DNA of 64,000 nt from Lentisphaerae bacterium WC36 (GTDB taxonomy: Bacteria; Verrucomicrobiota; Lentisphaeria; Victivallales; SZUA-371). The stretch spans positions 2,660,230-2,724,229 of the forward strand of contig CP085689.1 in the NCBI GenBank assembly GCA_020683205.1, in the 5' to 3' direction. Made by a program: the position numbers and the translations under genes. Shown piece by piece: positions 32,379 through 40,287 of the stretch (its first letter is position 1; each line of letters opens with the position of its first letter). The notes beneath the pieces are model-generated. The model saw nothing but the letters and a program-made list of their open reading frames with translations, was not told where the DNA came from and searched no databases.

Positions 32379-32406
32379 TTGCCTTTTTCTATTAATAGTC
32401 TAAATT
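32379..32406 (+). promoter_or_regulatory. Putative promoter of the second GH27 gene
   Basis: TTGCCT (32379-32384), 16 bases, TAAATT (32401-32406), about 35 bases before the ATG; with the upstream terminator it suggests separate transcription of copy B. Confidence 0.45.
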
Positions 32407-32441
32407 AAAATAACCAGTAAACTTAAAGAAAGGAAAATAAA

Positions 32442-34397
32442 ATGAAAAAAAACATTAAACAGCTAGTTACAAGCTGCGCGCTTATAGCTATGACTTCAAG
32501 TTTAACTTCATGTAACACAACCTACAAGACAAAAAGTGTCACACTTGCCGATTTAAACCTTAAAAAGGCGAGCGGAGTTGTTACTAAAAATTCAATTACT
32601 GAAAACAGCATGGTGGTAATTTACCTTGAAGGACACGGCAAACTTTTAACAATCAACTGCGCAAAAAATTTAGTCGTTAAACTAGACCGACAACAAGTAA
32701 AATGCAGTTCATTAACTCCGATTGACATTTCTGGAGTACAACGGTTAGAGATTTCTTTACCTGATGATGGCGACAAAAAACTAGAAAGTTGCCCTCTTCA
32801 AGTTAACATTGAATACCATGCAAAGGGTACAAAACCTCAAACAGTTAATGTTGCAGAACGTTTCATTTTAACTCCAAAAGCACCAAAATTTCCATTAATT
32901 AATAGTGCAAGAATCTTCGGCATTAGACCAAATAATCCATTTTTATATACGGTTGCGGCAAGCGGCGTTAAACCTATGAGATTTAAGGCAAAGAATCTGC
33001 CTGCAGGACTTAAAATCAATTCTCGCACAGGTGTTATCACAGGTAAAATTGCTGATACTAGCGAAGCAACATACAAAGTAACGCTTATGGCTGAAAACCG
33101 TTTTGGTTCAACCCAACAAGAGCTAACAATTAAAGTCGGTGAAACAATTTGCTTAACGCCGCCAATGGGCTGGAATAGTTGGTATTGCTGGAGCGAATCC
33201 GTTAGCCAAGATAAAGTTATTGACACAGCTCGTTCATTCGTAAAAACTGGCATTAAAGATTACGGTTGGACCTATGTAAATATTGACGACTGTTGGCAAG
33301 GTGTGCGTGGCGGAAAATATAATGCAATTCAAGGAAACGAACGCTTCCCTAATATGAAATTTATGGCTGATGCAGTGCACAATATGGGATTAAAAGTTGG
33401 TATTTACTCATCTCCATGGCAAGGAACCTATGCTGGATTTATTGGAGGTAGCGCTCCATCAGCAGACGGCCGCTATGACTCATTGAATTTATTGCCTGAA
33501 AATAAACGTAAACAAAAACATCAATTTTTTGGTAGCTATCCAGGTTCAATTAAACGTGGTGCAGCAAAAGTTGGTCCACATTGGTTCTTTGCTCAAGATG
33601 CTAAACAGTTTGCAGACTGGGGTATTGATTATATTAAAGTAGACTGGAATCCAAATGATGTCCCAACAACAAAGCGTATGGCGGAAAATTTACGCGCAAG
33701 TGGTCGCGATATTGTTTACAGTTTATCCAATAAAGCGCCGTTTAAAAATGCTGCTGGATTAGCCAAATATGCAAATTTATGGCGCACAACTGGAGATATT
33801 CATGATACCTGGGGATCAATCGCTCCAAAAGGTTTTGGTGCTAATAAATGGCGCAAGTTCCAATCACAAGGTCACTGGAACGACCCAGATATGCTACAAA
33901 TTGGTAATTTAGGAAAACCAAATCAATACGTAAAATCATTCAAAAAAAATCGCCTAACTCCTGATGAGCAGTATACGCAAATTACATTATGGAGCTTTTT
34001 AAGTGCGCCATTATTGTTAAGCTGTGATATTGAATCTTTAGATAAATTCACCCTTAATCTACTTAAAAACCGTGAAATCTTAGCAATTAACCAAGACCCT
34101 AAGGGCATTCAAGCATACCCAGTAATGAAAAAAGATGGCATGGAAATTTGGGTTAAGCCTCTAGCGGAAGAAAATAACTACGCAGTAGCAATCTTTAACA
34201 ACGGCAATAATGTTAATAAAATGATTAGTTTCAACTGGAGCGATGTTGATTTCACTGAGGATGGGAAAAAGTATCAAGTTGAAATGATTCGTGATTTATG
34301 GCGGCAACGTGATGTCACAAACAAATCTAATATCACTACATTCAGAACAAACGTTCATCGTCATGGTGTTGAAGCATACCGTGTGAAATTAAAATAA
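32442..34397 (+). CDS. GH27 alpha-galactosidase-like lipoprotein, copy B
   Basis: 651-residue paralogue of copy A. Only the signal peptide (ending LTSC, a lipobox) and the last about 30 residues differ; the intervening protein differs at one position (Asn for Asp in the NNGNNVNKM segment). Catalytic residues are the same two aspartates. The tail, RDVTNKSNITTFRTNVHRHG, replaces RNITTNNNTKMFTTNIHRHG, so the C-terminal beta-sandwich edge varies. AAAGG precedes the ATG. Because both ends diverged while the middle is essentially identical, gene conversion between older paralogues is likelier than a fresh duplication. A collapsed or mis-joined assembly repeat must also be considered. Confidence 0.92.
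   Translation: MKKNIKQLVTSCALIAMTSSLTSCNTTYKTKSVTLADLNLKKASGVVTKNSITENSMVVIYLEGHGKLLTINCAKNLVVKLDRQQVKCSSLTPIDISGVQRLEISLPDDGDKKLESCPLQVNIEYHAKGTKPQTVNVAERFILTPKAPKFPLINSARIFGIRPNNPFLYTVAASGVKPMRFKAKNLPAGLKINSRTGVITGKIADTSEATYKVTLMAENRFGSTQQELTIKVGETICLTPPMGWNSWYCWSESVSQDKVIDTARSFVKTGIKDYGWTYVNIDDCWQGVRGGKYNAIQGNERFPNMKFMADAVHNMGLKVGIYSSPWQGTYAGFIGGSAPSADGRYDSLNLLPENKRKQKHQFFGSYPGSIKRGAAKVGPHWFFAQDAKQFADWGIDYIKVDWNPNDVPTTKRMAENLRASGRDIVYSLSNKAPFKNAAGLAKYANLWRTTGDIHDTWGSIAPKGFGANKWRKFQSQGHWNDPDMLQIGNLGKPNQYVKSFKKNRLTPDEQYTQITLWSFLSAPLLLSCDIESLDKFTLNLLKNREILAINQDPKGIQAYPVMKKDGMEIWVKPLAEENNYAVAIFNNGNNVNKMISFNWSDVDFTEDGKKYQVEMIRDLWRQRDVTNKSNITTFRTNVHRHGVEAYRVKLK
32516..34303 (+). repeat. 1788-base direct repeat, unit B (inside GH27 copy B)
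   Basis: Partner of 30421-32208; offset 2095, a single mismatch seen. Confidence 0.9.
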
Positions 34398-34421
34398 TTA
34401 CACAGAGTCATTACTTTTAAT

Positions 34422-34461
34422 AAAAAAAGCACTTCTAATATATCTTAAAAGTGCTTTTTTT
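34422..34461 (+). terminator. Terminator after GH27 copy B
   Basis: AAAAAAAGCACTT (34422-34434) pairs with AAGTGCTTTTTTT (34449-34461). The 270 bases that follow show no supported gene. Confidence 0.9.
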
Positions 34462-34732
34462 ATGTTCCTAATAGATTTATAAACTTATCATATTAAACAA
34501 AAAATATAATAAATTAAACTAAAAAATTTGTTAATTCAATCATTTAAAAAATCATTACTTTACTTTATTTTTGGGTTTCAAATTCCTAAATTATTCTGTT
34601 TACTAATGATATAGAAAAATTTTTAGACTTGTTATTTTAATTATTAACTATAAAAAAATTGCACAATCAATAAACCCATATATTGAATTAGAAAAAATTT
34701 TAAAATCTTTAAACATCAATATTAAATCGACC

Positions 34733-34765
34733 AAAAAAAAGACTAGATAATTCCAGTCTTTTTTT
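34733..34765. terminator. Bidirectional terminator
   Basis: AAAAAAAAGACT (34733-34744) pairs with AGTCTTTTTTT (34755-34765). It ends the minus-strand operon of the small lipoprotein, 10 bases after its stop. Confidence 0.85.
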
Positions 34766-34775
34766 ATTTACATAT

Positions 34776-34922
34776 TTAAAATCTAGTATTAATTTGTTCC
34801 CAACTAGCAGGTCGATTTTGAGGTATTGATGACACTCCTCGTCGCTCCTGTTCAGTAGTTTCACAACCCGTTAATAAAAGAACTCCGAAAGTTGCAAATA
34901 ATAATAATACAATTTTAAACAT
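34776..34922 (-). CDS. 48-residue small lipoprotein
   Basis: Minus-strand frame from the ATG at 34922: MFKIVLLLFATFGVLLLTGC, i.e. a compact signal peptide with a perfect lipobox LTGC, then ETTEQERRGVSSIPQNRPAS and WEQINTRF. The mature part is only 29 residues and ends with a Trp-containing tail. It lies 7 bases after the 41-residue gene and is closed by a terminator, so it is the last gene of a three-gene operon headed by 36496-35078. No family function is known to me; short lipoproteins ending R-P-A-S-W are found near membrane genes in this phylum by my recollection only. The ribosome site is weak. Confidence 0.72.
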   Translation of the reverse strand: MFKIVLLLFATFGVLLLTGCETTEQERRGVSSIPQNRPASWEQINTRF

Positions 34923-34929
34923 TTTATTT

Positions 34930-35055
34930 TTAATTTCCAATAATCATTTCTAGCATACCATAATCATGCATTTCCCATACTTGGAAAACTAACGTAGTAA
35001 TTAATGCAACAAGAATCATAAATGAAATAAATGTCCATAATCCACTATTTAACAT
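34930..35055 (-). CDS. 41-residue single-pass membrane peptide
   Basis: From the ATG at 35055 (GGAG 9 bases upstream): MLNSGLWTFISFMILVALIT, continuing TLVFQVWEMHDYGMLEMIIG and N. One hydrophobic helix (residues about 7-25) with a short acidic tail. Spaced 22 bases after the coiled-coil protein and 7 bases before the lipoprotein gene. Too short for a family call. Ribosome site, operon position and hydrophobic pattern make it a likely real gene, perhaps a small subunit of a membrane complex with its neighbours. Confidence 0.65.
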   Translation of the reverse strand: MLNSGLWTFISFMILVALITTLVFQVWEMHDYGMLEMIIGN

Positions 35056-35077
35056 TTTTCTATCTCCGTTATTTTAC

Positions 35078-36496
35078 TTATAGGTCTAAGTCATTTTCAA
35101 ATTCACTACCAAAATCATCTAACTCTTTTTCAGTTTTTGTATTTACAGGCTCATCTTTTTTATCTTCTTCTGCTGCTGTATCATCCTCAACTGAACTTGA
35201 TTCATTTTTAATTTTATCAGCAATTCTAGCTCCCTGTGCCATAGCTTTATCAATACGGGCTTGCTTTTCAGCCGCCATTTTCTTTCTTAAATCATTAAGG
35301 AACTTATCAGAGAAAAATACTGTATCGCCAACTTTAATATCCTTAATTGTATCTGGATCAATATCAGCAATAGAGCAATAAGGATCAACTTTAGTTAAAT
35401 TAATCTTACCCACAAAAGCATTCTTTGGATCTTTTACCATGTCACGAGCAACAACTAAAGAATAACCTTCTTTCAACATTGTCGCTAAACGATGAGGTTT
35501 TCCATTAATACTTTGAACAACTGTTGTATCATAACCAATATCAATTACTACATAGTTCCATTTTTTATTTACATCTATAATCTTACCTTTAGCTCGTTGT
35601 AAAACATTTGGAGAACCTGGCACCCAAACAATTCCAGTACCATCACTTTTAATATTAAGAAGGTTATTTACTTGATTTTGTAAATCCTCAATTTTAATTG
35701 CATAGGCTTCATTTACGCCTTTTAAGTCAGCGTGCAATTTACTTAATTCACCATATTGCTGAATTTTTGTAGTTAATTGTTCTTTAGTTCTTTGTTGAGT
35801 TAGATATAATTCTCGAACTTTTGATTCAACTTTACCCAAAACAGATTTATAATCAGATTGCATTAAACCAATGTTTTGTAAACCAATATTTTCAGAAATT
35901 GTAACAATTGAATTGCCATAGCTATCTTGACGATCTTTAACATTTTTAGCTGTTGATACAATTTGACTTAACGTAGATTTGTAGTTTTTAGATTGTAGGT
36001 TGTTTACAGAAACAGAACCGTAGCCTAAGCTCTTAGAAGTATTTACTAATTCCGCATAAACATCTTTATTTCTTTTTAAAGTGTCTGAACCAGCTTTCTT
36101 TACACTTTTAACATATTTTTCATAAGACTTTATTTTCTGAAACGAAGAAGTTTTATATTTGCTAGACAGCTGCAAATCTTTAGATAATGTAGCAACCGTA
36201 TTTGCTAAAGCATCACGTTGTGCCGCATATTTTTTAACTTGATCTTCAAATTGTTTCAAGTTTCCTTCTAGTTCACTATATTTTGTGTGATGTAAACTAT
36301 CCGCATTAACACTTGAAGATTTCTTTGTTCCACTTTTAGAATCTAATATTTTTACAACTGATCCTATAGCATTTGCTGTTTTTTCCGATCCTTTTACATA
36401 CTGTTCTCTTTTTTCAAAAAGGAAGTAACTAATTACCGCAGTAGCAATCGCTAATACCGCCACTAAACTAATAACAATCTTGTTGAAAGTGCCCAT
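35078..36496 (-). CDS. Membrane-anchored coiled-coil protein of unknown function
   Basis: 472 residues: an N-terminal transmembrane anchor (IVISLVAVLAIATAVISYFL, about residues 7-26), a long helical coiled-coil region (about 70-290; ELEGNLKQFEDQVKKYAAQR, LYLTQQRTKEQLTTKIQQYG), then a beta-rich domain (about 295-405; GKIIDVNKKWNYVVIDIGYD, GYSLVVARD, INLTKVDPYCSIADI, VGDTVFFS) and an acidic tail. The beta domain pattern, G-x-I-x-x-V-x-x-x-W-x-Y-V-V-I-D-I-G, resembles one seen in other PVC coiled-coil proteins. It probably scaffolds something at the inner membrane, facing the periplasm. Function unknown. Heads an operon with the two tiny genes. Confidence 0.75.
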   Translation of the reverse strand: MGTFNKIVISLVAVLAIATAVISYFLFEKREQYVKGSEKTANAIGSVVKILDSKSGTKKSSSVNADSLHHTKYSELEGNLKQFEDQVKKYAAQRDALANTVATLSKDLQLSSKYKTSSFQKIKSYEKYVKSVKKAGSDTLKRNKDVYAELVNTSKSLGYGSVSVNNLQSKNYKSTLSQIVSTAKNVKDRQDSYGNSIVTISENIGLQNIGLMQSDYKSVLGKVESKVRELYLTQQRTKEQLTTKIQQYGELSKLHADLKGVNEAYAIKIEDLQNQVNNLLNIKSDGTGIVWVPGSPNVLQRAKGKIIDVNKKWNYVVIDIGYDTTVVQSINGKPHRLATMLKEGYSLVVARDMVKDPKNAFVGKINLTKVDPYCSIADIDPDTIKDIKVGDTVFFSDKFLNDLRKKMAAEKQARIDKAMAQGARIADKIKNESSSVEDDTAAEEDKKDEPVNTKTEKELDDFGSEFENDLDL

Positions 36497-36533
36497 CTCA
36501 AGCTCCTATGAACTAAATTTAAAGATTTATATC

Positions 36534-36702
36534 TTATTTTAAATACTCTTTTGGAATTAACATTTGATTATGAAAACTTGCGCATCATCTCACTTAATTC
36601 AATAATATTTTAATTAAGCAAAAGTTGCTGACGCTCAAACATCAATCCATCAAAATGTTTCTTACCTACATCAAAAACAATAGCTATATTTGAAATAGCC
36701 AC
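36534..36702 (-). pseudogene. Possible degraded gene remnant
   Basis: On minus, GTG at 36702 reads VAISNIAIVFDVGKKHFDGL then MFERQQLLLN and a TAA. The same frame continues NIIELSEMMRKFS to another TAA, and a one-base shift gives HNQMLIPKEYLK ending at a TAA (36534). The joined peptide looks like real protein and the composition is coding-like, which random AT-rich DNA rarely gives over 55 codons. No family recognised. It fills most of the 341-base gap before rsmD. Could be chance. Confidence 0.35.
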
Positions 36703-36798
36703 AAAAATAATTTAGCATCATAAATACCTTTTGCAAACTGTATTTACAATATTATTGGTTGATTTTATTTTTCCTTAGTTATATTCAACCAATTTGAT

Positions 36799-36822
36799 AC
36801 TCTAAAAAAACAAATTTAGAGT
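36799..36822 (-). terminator. Weak terminator after rsmD
   Basis: On minus, ACTCTAAA (36822-36815) pairs with TTTAGAGT (36806-36799) with the T-rich run inside the loop rather than after it; hence modest confidence. Confidence 0.4.
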
Positions 36823-36837
36823 GTTCCAAAAACAATC

Positions 36838-37407
36838 CTAAACCAGCCCTCCGTTCAATTTTATGAATAAAAACTTCACATTATCAAATATTTTTAAAGT
36901 TCCTTGTGAAAATAATTCAACTTCACCAAACCCCATGAAATCCTCTAATTTTGCAGGCATTTCCCAAACCAACAAAGCATCATTTAAACTTTTGACAAAT
37001 GATTTGTTCGCCGCCAAATTAGCAAAAACTTGCGCAGAATCACGATATGGAGGATCTGCAAAAATAACATCCGCTCCAAAAATATCATACTTAGTGTATT
37101 TAGTAACGTCACATTTTTCAACACTAAACTGAGAAAAACCACTTCGCGTAAAATTATCAACTATACATTCACAATGCAAGCTATTTTTCTCCAAACATAA
37201 AACTTTATCTGCACCACGGCTTGCAGCCTCTAAAGCCAACGTTCCAACTCCAGAACATACATCAATAACATTTAAATTATCAAATGATCCCAAGCTATCA
37301 AATAAAGCTTTTCTAGAACGAACCGAAGTTGGTCGAACCTCAAAACTTGCAGGAGTATGAAGCTTTAAGTTTTTAAATTTACCGCTAATAATTTTTATAT
37401 CACTCAT
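36838..37407 (-). CDS. rsmD: 16S rRNA (guanine966-N2)-methyltransferase
   Basis: Methylates G966 of 16S rRNA in the 30S subunit using AdoMet. 189 residues from the ATG at 37407 (MSDIKIISGKFKNLKLHTP). A TTG seven codons earlier is not favoured. Class I Rossmann methyltransferase: VRPTSVRSRKALFDSL signature, VIDVCSGVGTLALEAASRGA AdoMet motif I, and the catalytic FADPPYRD. Length matches RsmD (about 190). It lies 28 bases after the small membrane protein gene. Confidence 0.93.
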   Translation of the reverse strand: MSDIKIISGKFKNLKLHTPASFEVRPTSVRSRKALFDSLGSFDNLNVIDVCSGVGTLALEAASRGADKVLCLEKNSLHCECIVDNFTRSGFSQFSVEKCDVTKYTKYDIFGADVIFADPPYRDSAQVFANLAANKSFVKSLNDALLVWEMPAKLEDFMGFGEVELFSQGTLKIFDNVKFLFIKLNGGLV

Positions 37408-37435
37408 GAAATACTTAGACCATTTCAACTTTCAA

Positions 37436-37723
37436 TTATTTAGAAATTTTTTCTTCAACTTCTTTTTTAACTTCATCTACAGCAGCTTCTCCACCCTTCT
37501 TAGCAGCCTCATTAATAATTTCGGTCCCAGCCTCTTTAACCTCTTCTCCAACATCTTCAGCCTTATCAGCAACCGATGTAAAAATTTGAGCTGATTTTTC
37601 TTTAACTGTCTCAAGAAAATCACGCCCAAAATATCCCCCCATGACAAATGATATAATACAGAAAAATAGCAAAATAATTCCAAAACAGCCACAGCCAACA
37701 ATTTGATCTTTTAGTGAACTCAT
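37436..37723 (-). CDS. Small membrane protein with amphipathic helical tail
   Basis: 95 residues. One hydrophobic helix (IVGCGCFGIILLFFCIISFV, about residues 8-27) with a Cys-Gly-Cys, followed by a long charged amphipathic helix (VADKAEDVGEEVKEAGTEII, KKGGEAAVDEVKKEVEEKIS) of the YtxH/apolipoprotein-like type. Likely inner-membrane with a cytoplasmic or periplasmic helix. No specific function. It sits between guaA and rsmD on the same strand. A shorter reading inside another frame is a shadow. Confidence 0.72.
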   Translation of the reverse strand: MSSLKDQIVGCGCFGIILLFFCIISFVMGGYFGRDFLETVKEKSAQIFTSVADKAEDVGEEVKEAGTEIINEAAKKGGEAAVDEVKKEVEEKISK

Positions 37724-37895
37724 TTCAACTTAACCTTCTTTTAAGCATTATTTATAGTTAAATTATAATTTTATTATTTAAAGATTTTTCCTAAAAATAA
37801 ATCAACTATTTTTCTTTGTTAATTTCCAACTTTCAACCAAAATTATTTTTTAGTTACTCCTACCTTAATTATAGCAAAAGTAACTAAAACATTTA

Positions 37896-39443
37896 TTACT
37901 CCCACTCAATTGTACCTGGAGGCTTTGATGTAACATCATAAACAACACGATTCACTCCACGTACTTCATTGATTATACGATTTGACATTTTTTCAATTAA
38001 ATCATATGGCAAGCGACACCAATCAGCAGTCATTCCATCCATACTGTCAACAGCACGAATCGCAATTACATTCTCATAAGTCCTCTCATCACCCATTACT
38101 CCAACAGTTTTTACAGGTAAAAATACTGCAAAAGCTTGCCATGTACTGTAATAAAGATCTGCTTTTTTCATTTCTTCAACGACAATTGCATCGGCTTCTT
38201 GAAGAACATTAATTGTCTCTTTTGTTATTGGACCAAGATGACGAACACCTAAGCCTGGACCAGGAAATGGCTGGCGAAGAATAACTTCATCTGGTAGCCC
38301 CAATTGACGTCCAACCTCACGAACTTCATCTTTAAATAATTTTGCTAACGGCTCTAATAATTCAAACTTCATATCTTCTGGCAAACCACCAACATTGTGA
38401 TGACTTTTAATCATTGCCGCAGGATTTCCATCAATTGGCACTGATTCAATAACATCTGGATATGTTGTCCCTTGAGCCAAAAATGTTGCATCTTCAATTG
38501 AATCTGCCGCATCATCAAAAACTGCTACAAACTCATGTCCAATGATTTTACGTTTAGTTTCTGGATCAGTCTCATCAGCTAATTTTGTTAAAAATCTATC
38601 CGTTGCATCAACTGTGATTAATTCCATATCAAAAGCGCCAGCAAACAACTCATTAACACGTTCGGCTTCGCCTTTACGTAGCAACCCGTTGTTTACAAAA
38701 ATATTTGTTAATTGTTTACCAATCGCTTTTTGAATTAATGCTGCAGCAACAGATGAATCAACTCCACCACTTAGACCCAAAATAACTTTCTGATCACCAA
38801 CAGTTTCGCGAATAGCTTTTACTTGACTTTCAATAAATGACTTCATTGTCCATTCAGCTTTGCATTCACAAATCTTATGGCAGAAATTGCTCACAATTTC
38901 TTTACCTTGTATTGAATGGACAACTTCTGGATGGAATTGAATACCATAGAAATGTTTTTCTGGATGATTAATTGCTGCATACTCTGTATTATCAGTGACA
39001 GCTACAGTTTTAAAACCTTCAGGTAAACTTAATACTTTATCACCATGACTCATCCAAACTTGAGTTTCGCTATCAATATCTTCAAATAAAGCATCGGCTC
39101 CAGTTTTGCGCAAGATAGCTTTACCATATTCACGAGCAGAACTTGCTGCCACTTCACCACCTAATGTGTGAATCATTAACTGCAAACCGTAACAAATACC
39201 TAAAACAGGAATCCCCATCTCAAAAAGAGCAGGATCACACTTTGGTGCTGTTTCTAAATATACACTTGCAGGACCTCCACTTAAGATAATACCTGCTGGA
39301 TTTTCTTTTTTCAGCTCTTCAGCTGGAGTATTGAACGGTAATATTTTACTATAAACATTACATTCACGGATTCGGCGTGCAATCAACTGACTGTACTGCG
39401 ATCCGAAATCCAATACCAATATTGTTTCAACTTTCTCTGACAT
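37896..39443 (-). CDS. guaA: GMP synthase (glutamine-hydrolysing)
   Basis: Converts XMP to GMP. 515 residues. N-terminal class I glutaminase: [18 protein letters not shown], catalytic Cys in [10 protein letters not shown] (about residue 83), His-Glu in [14 protein letters not shown]-pyrophosphatase domain with [16 protein letters not shown]-loop (about 224-238). C-terminal dimerisation domain ends [17 protein letters not shown], typical for GuaA. Full length (E. coli 525). An AGG-rich ribosome site lies close to the ATG. Confidence 0.97.
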   Translation of the reverse strand: MSEKVETILVLDFGSQYSQLIARRIRECNVYSKILPFNTPAEELKKENPAGIILSGGPASVYLETAPKCDPALFEMGIPVLGICYGLQLMIHTLGGEVAASSAREYGKAILRKTGADALFEDIDSETQVWMSHGDKVLSLPEGFKTVAVTDNTEYAAINHPEKHFYGIQFHPEVVHSIQGKEIVSNFCHKICECKAEWTMKSFIESQVKAIRETVGDQKVILGLSGGVDSSVAAALIQKAIGKQLTNIFVNNGLLRKGEAERVNELFAGAFDMELITVDATDRFLTKLADETDPETKRKIIGHEFVAVFDDAADSIEDATFLAQGTTYPDVIESVPIDGNPAAMIKSHHNVGGLPEDMKFELLEPLAKLFKDEVREVGRQLGLPDEVILRQPFPGPGLGVRHLGPITKETINVLQEADAIVVEEMKKADLYYSTWQAFAVFLPVKTVGVMGDERTYENVIAIRAVDSMDGMTADWCRLPYDLIEKMSNRIINEVRGVNRVVYDVTSKPPGTIEWE

Positions 39444-39915
39444 TTTACCTCGTCGAATTTAATTTATCTTATTTATAATTAATTTTTTATATTTTCATTT
39501 TTATACACATATTCAAAATGTAATTTACTACTAATTATGCAAATTTTAAAGTTATTTTATAAAAATTTTCTCAATAAAAATTTTTTTATATTTTTTTTTC
39601 AAAAATAATTATTTTTCTCTTGCAATCAATTTATAAATAGGGTAAACTAGTTTTAGAGACTATTTCATTAATAGCTTCTTGAATAAAAGGTTTTATATGT
39701 AGTTCAACACTAAAAATAATCCATCGTAATTTTACAGTATAACATTTTAATTAATAACTTGTTACAAATACTTAATCTTTTACAGTAATTATTTTTAGCG
39801 CAATCAGAAAATCGAATATTTGCTATTTAGTAATCTTAAATTATTCAATAGCTAACTGAATAATTAGATTGCTAAAAAATCCGCAAATATTCTTAAAACA
39901 AAGGGTAATATTATT
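39444..39915. promoter_or_regulatory. 472-base divergent intergenic region with promoter and giant hairpin
   Basis: Holds a promoter-like pair TTGCAA (39620-39625), 17 bases, TAAACT (39643-39648), reading toward the RAM-domain gene, and a 79-base hairpin ending 23 bases before that gene. No gene is seen on either strand. The leader would be about 260 bases, long for a 90-codon gene. Confidence 0.55.
39814..39892 (+). promoter_or_regulatory. 79-base two-part hairpin upstream of the RAM-domain gene
   Basis: Outer stem GAATATTTGC (39814-39823) with GCAAATATTC (39883-39892), perfect 10 bp. Inner stem TTTAGTAATCT plus AATTATTCA (39826-39847) with TGAATAATT plus AGATTGCTAAA (39857-39876): 20 bp with one wobble and a 2-base bulge, loop of 9. 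No T run follows, so it is not a terminator. Likely an RNA switch or a cruciform operator. Confidence 0.6.
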
Positions 39916-40188
39916 ATGGTTACAGGAATTGTTTTAGTAAATGTTGAAAGACCTCGCCTCAAAGATGTGATTAAAGAAATTCTAGAACTCAATGGTGTAT
40001 CTGAAGTTTACACTGTTGCAGGAGAATATGACTTGGTTGCATTAATTCGTGTAGAAACAAATAAGGAGCTCTCTGATATCGTTGCGAATAAAATGCCGCA
40101 TGATATTGATGGAATCACGCATACGAAGACACTCGTATCTCTTGATGTCGATAGTAATTTAGACATAAAGGCACTGTATGCTGTATAA
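39916..40188 (+). CDS. Stand-alone Lrp/AsnC ligand-binding (RAM) domain protein
   Basis: 90 residues forming only the alpha/beta RAM (AsnC_trans_reg) domain: GIVLVNVERPRLKDVIKEIL, GVSEVYTVAGEYDLVALIRV, then DIDGITHTKTLVSLD. The helix-turn-helix of full-length Lrp is missing, so it does not bind DNA by itself. Such stand-alone modules bind amino acids or effectors, usually as dimers or higher rings, and may modify a partner regulator. AGGG precedes the ATG. It is preceded by a 79-base hairpin and followed by a terminator, so it is monocistronic. Confidence 0.88.
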   Translation: MVTGIVLVNVERPRLKDVIKEILELNGVSEVYTVAGEYDLVALIRVETNKELSDIVANKMPHDIDGITHTKTLVSLDVDSNLDIKALYAV

Positions 40189-40220
40189 ATAATTAAAATT
40201 TATACGTTTAATTAAATCAG

Positions 40221-40257
40221 ATACACCTGTGATTTTTATAAAGAAATCGAGGTGTAT
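40221..40257 (+). terminator. Terminator after the RAM-domain gene
   Basis: ATACACCT (40221-40228) pairs with AGGTGTAT (40250-40257), inner GATTT/AAATC pairing, then TTT. The hairpin overlaps an in-frame GTG at 40252, a further reason to start the next gene at 40288. Confidence 0.65.
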
Positions 40258-40287
40258 TTTAGTTATTTAGGAATTGAGCCAATTTTT

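Noticed and set aside
30742-33253. Two identical 138-codon minus-strand frames in the GH27 genes
   Set aside because: They are the same antisense shadow copied because the underlying DNA is a near-identical repeat.
34623-34750. Plus-strand frame ending SLNINIKSTKKKTR before the terminator
   Set aside because: No start codon after the preceding TGA and no ribosome site; the end falls within the terminator stem.
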